This document shows positions 11,979 to 13,183 of a stretch of 13,183 nt of DNA, piece after piece. Within the stretch, counting starts at the first letter, position 1; every line of letters begins with the position of its first letter. The notes below the pieces were generated by a model. It did no database searches and was not told where the DNA came from. It saw only the letters and a program-made list of their open reading frames with translations. Source of the DNA: Alphaproteobacteria bacterium UBA7371 (lineage in GTDB: Bacteria; Pseudomonadota; Alphaproteobacteria; UBA8317); contig DKOD01000045.1 in assembly GCA_002469865.1 (NCBI GenBank), positions 23,835-37,017 on the forward strand. The letters are read 5' to 3'. The position numbers and the translations under genes were made by a program.

Positions 11979-13183
11979 CAGCCGATCTCCGTGCCAAGCG
12001 CATCGGCCACGGTGAAGATATCTTTGTCGCCACGCCCACACATGTTCAAAATGATGGATTCATCCGAACCCATTTTGGCCGCATCCTCGACCACCCGTGC
12101 CAAGGCATGGGATGGTTCGAGGGCAGGAATAATTCCCTCAAGACGGCAACAAAGCTGAAAAGCATCAAGCGCTTCTTGGTCGGTGGCCGACAGGTAATGC
12201 ACGCGGCCTTGTTCATGAAGCCAGGCATGCTCCGGGCCAATGCCGGGATAATCGAGGCCAGCAGATATGGAATGTGCGTCGGTGATCTGCCCATCCTCAT
12301 TCATGAGCAGGTAGGTCTTATTGCCATGGAGCACACCGGCCTTGCCGCCGGTGATGGATGCGGCATGGGCATTGCTGTTCAAACCATGGCCTGCTGCCTC
12401 CACCCCATAAAGCCCCACATCCCGGTCATCAATGAAGCCATGGAAAAGGCCCAAGGCGTTGGAGCCCCCGCCAATGCATGCATAGACACGGTTTGGCAAT
12501 TTGCCTTCTCGCTCCAAAAATTGGGCCCGTGCTTCTTTGCCAATCACCGACTGAAAATCCCGAACCATTTCTGGGTAAGGATGGGGTCCAGCGGCTGTGC
12601 CGATGATGTAGAAGGTGGAATCAACATTGGTTACCCAATCGCGTAAGGCCTCATTCATGGCATCTTTAAGCGTGCCGGTACCCGATGTGACCGGGACAAT
12701 ATCGGCGCCCAGGAGCTTCATGCGAAAGACGTTGGGCTTTTGGCGCTCAACATCGGTCGCACCCATGAAGATATGGGCCTTAAGCCCAAAACGAGCGGCC
12801 ACCGTGGCCGTGGCCACGCCATGTTGGCCTGCGCCTGTTTCGGCGATGATGCGTTTTTTACCCATCCGCCGTGCCAGCAGAATTTGGCCAATACAATTAT
12901 TGATTTTGTGGGCGCCGGTATGGTTGAGCTCATCGCGCTTGAAATAAATTTTTGCCCCACCGCAATGTTCGGTCAATCTTTCGGCAAAATATAACGGGCT
13001 TGGACGGCCCACAAAATCCCGCATCAATTCGTCCATCTCAGCGGCAAAATCGGGGTCTTGTTGGGCTTCCCGGTAGGCTTTCTCCAAATCAAGGATCAAT
13101 GGCATGAGGGTTTCGGCAACATATCGGCCGCCAAATTCCCCAAAATGACCTTGTTCATCCGGTCCGTGGGCCAGGCTGTTGGG
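11978..13183 (-). CDS. trpB: Tryptophan synthase beta subunit (5' end outside window)
   Basis: PLP enzyme condensing indole with serine to give tryptophan. The reading frame continues past the internal ATG at 13105 to the window edge: 26 further codons read as PNSLAHGPDEQGHFGEFGG and onward, the conserved TrpB N-terminus. So the true start lies beyond 13183 and only a few residues are missing. The 401 residues seen include the PLP lysine in LNHTGAHKINN (codon 12905-12907), ETGAGQHG, the phosphate-binding GGGSNA, SISAGLDYPGIGPEH, and NMCGRGDKD near the C-terminus. In that last motif a Cys stands where the Salmonella enzyme has the Ser contacting the PLP ring nitrogen. It overlaps trpA by one base. 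trpF is the expected upstream neighbour but is not in the window. Confidence 0.97.
   Translation of the reverse strand, partial: PNSLAHGPDEQGHFGEFGGRYVAETLMPLILDLEKAYREAQQDPDFAAEMDELMRDFVGRPSPLYFAERLTEHCGGAKIYFKRDELNHTGAHKINNCIGQILLARRMGKKRIIAETGAGQHGVATATVAARFGLKAHIFMGATDVERQKPNVFRMKLLGADIVPVTSGTGTLKDAMNEALRDWVTNVDSTFYIIGTAAGPHPYPEMVRDFQSVIGKEARAQFLEREGKLPNRVYACIGGGSNALGLFHGFIDDRDVGLYGVEAAGHGLNSNAHAASITGGKAGVLHGNKTYLLMNEDGQITDAHSISAGLDYPGIGPEHAWLHEQGRVHYLSATDQEALDAFQLCCRLEGIIPALEPSHALARVVEDAAKMGSDESIILNMCGRGDKDIFTVADALGTEIG

Noticed and set aside
13105..13105. ATG 13105 as the trpB start
   Set aside because: The upstream in-frame codons to the window edge encode the conserved TrpB N-terminus, so the gene begins outside the window.

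Overview
The window is an ordinary stretch of core chromosome from an alphaproteobacterium, read from gene content and order. The trp-accD-folC and addB-addA-trxA blocks meeting head to head is a familiar alphaproteobacterial layout, and the AddA and AddB proteins are of the alphaproteobacterial type. By eye the base composition is moderately GC-rich, with many TTG and CTT leucine codons. That points away from the very GC-rich members of the class, but I cannot name a genus. I see no tRNA, rRNA, insertion sequence, prophage, CRISPR array or toxin system. Every base lies in or within about 100 bases of a gene.

Plus strand, positions 1-9041: the 3' half of ahcY (S-adenosylhomocysteine hydrolase), then tsaE (tRNA t6A ATPase), an AmgK-type sugar kinase and a MurU-type nucleotidyltransferase (cell-wall sugar recycling), addB and addA (double-strand-break repair helicase-nuclease), and trxA (thioredoxin). 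Four of the five junctions from ahcY to addA overlap (1, 4, 11 and 1 nt). The exception is tsaE to amgK, with 95 nt between them. trxA follows a 56-nt gap that holds a possible promoter. A strong intrinsic terminator for this unit sits 41 nt past the trxA stop, inside the antisense 3' end of folC.

Minus strand, positions 13183-9042, transcribed leftward: trpB (5' end beyond the window), trpA, accD and folC. All three junctions overlap (1, 4 and 32 nt), and folC appears to start at TTG. The two transcription units converge with their stop codons directly adjacent at 9041/9042.

Functionally this is housekeeping: methyl-cycle, tRNA modification, peptidoglycan recycling, recombination, redox, the last steps of tryptophan synthesis, fatty-acid initiation and folate polyglutamylation. 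I found no convincing new multi-gene system. The most interesting unexplained signal is at the ahcY-tsaE junction. A perfect Shine-Dalgarno sequence there lies downstream of the apparent tsaE start, 5 nt before an in-frame ATT, and pairs perfectly over 10 bases with a segment inside tsaE. A second notable signal is the terminator encoded antisense to the conserved folC C-terminus.
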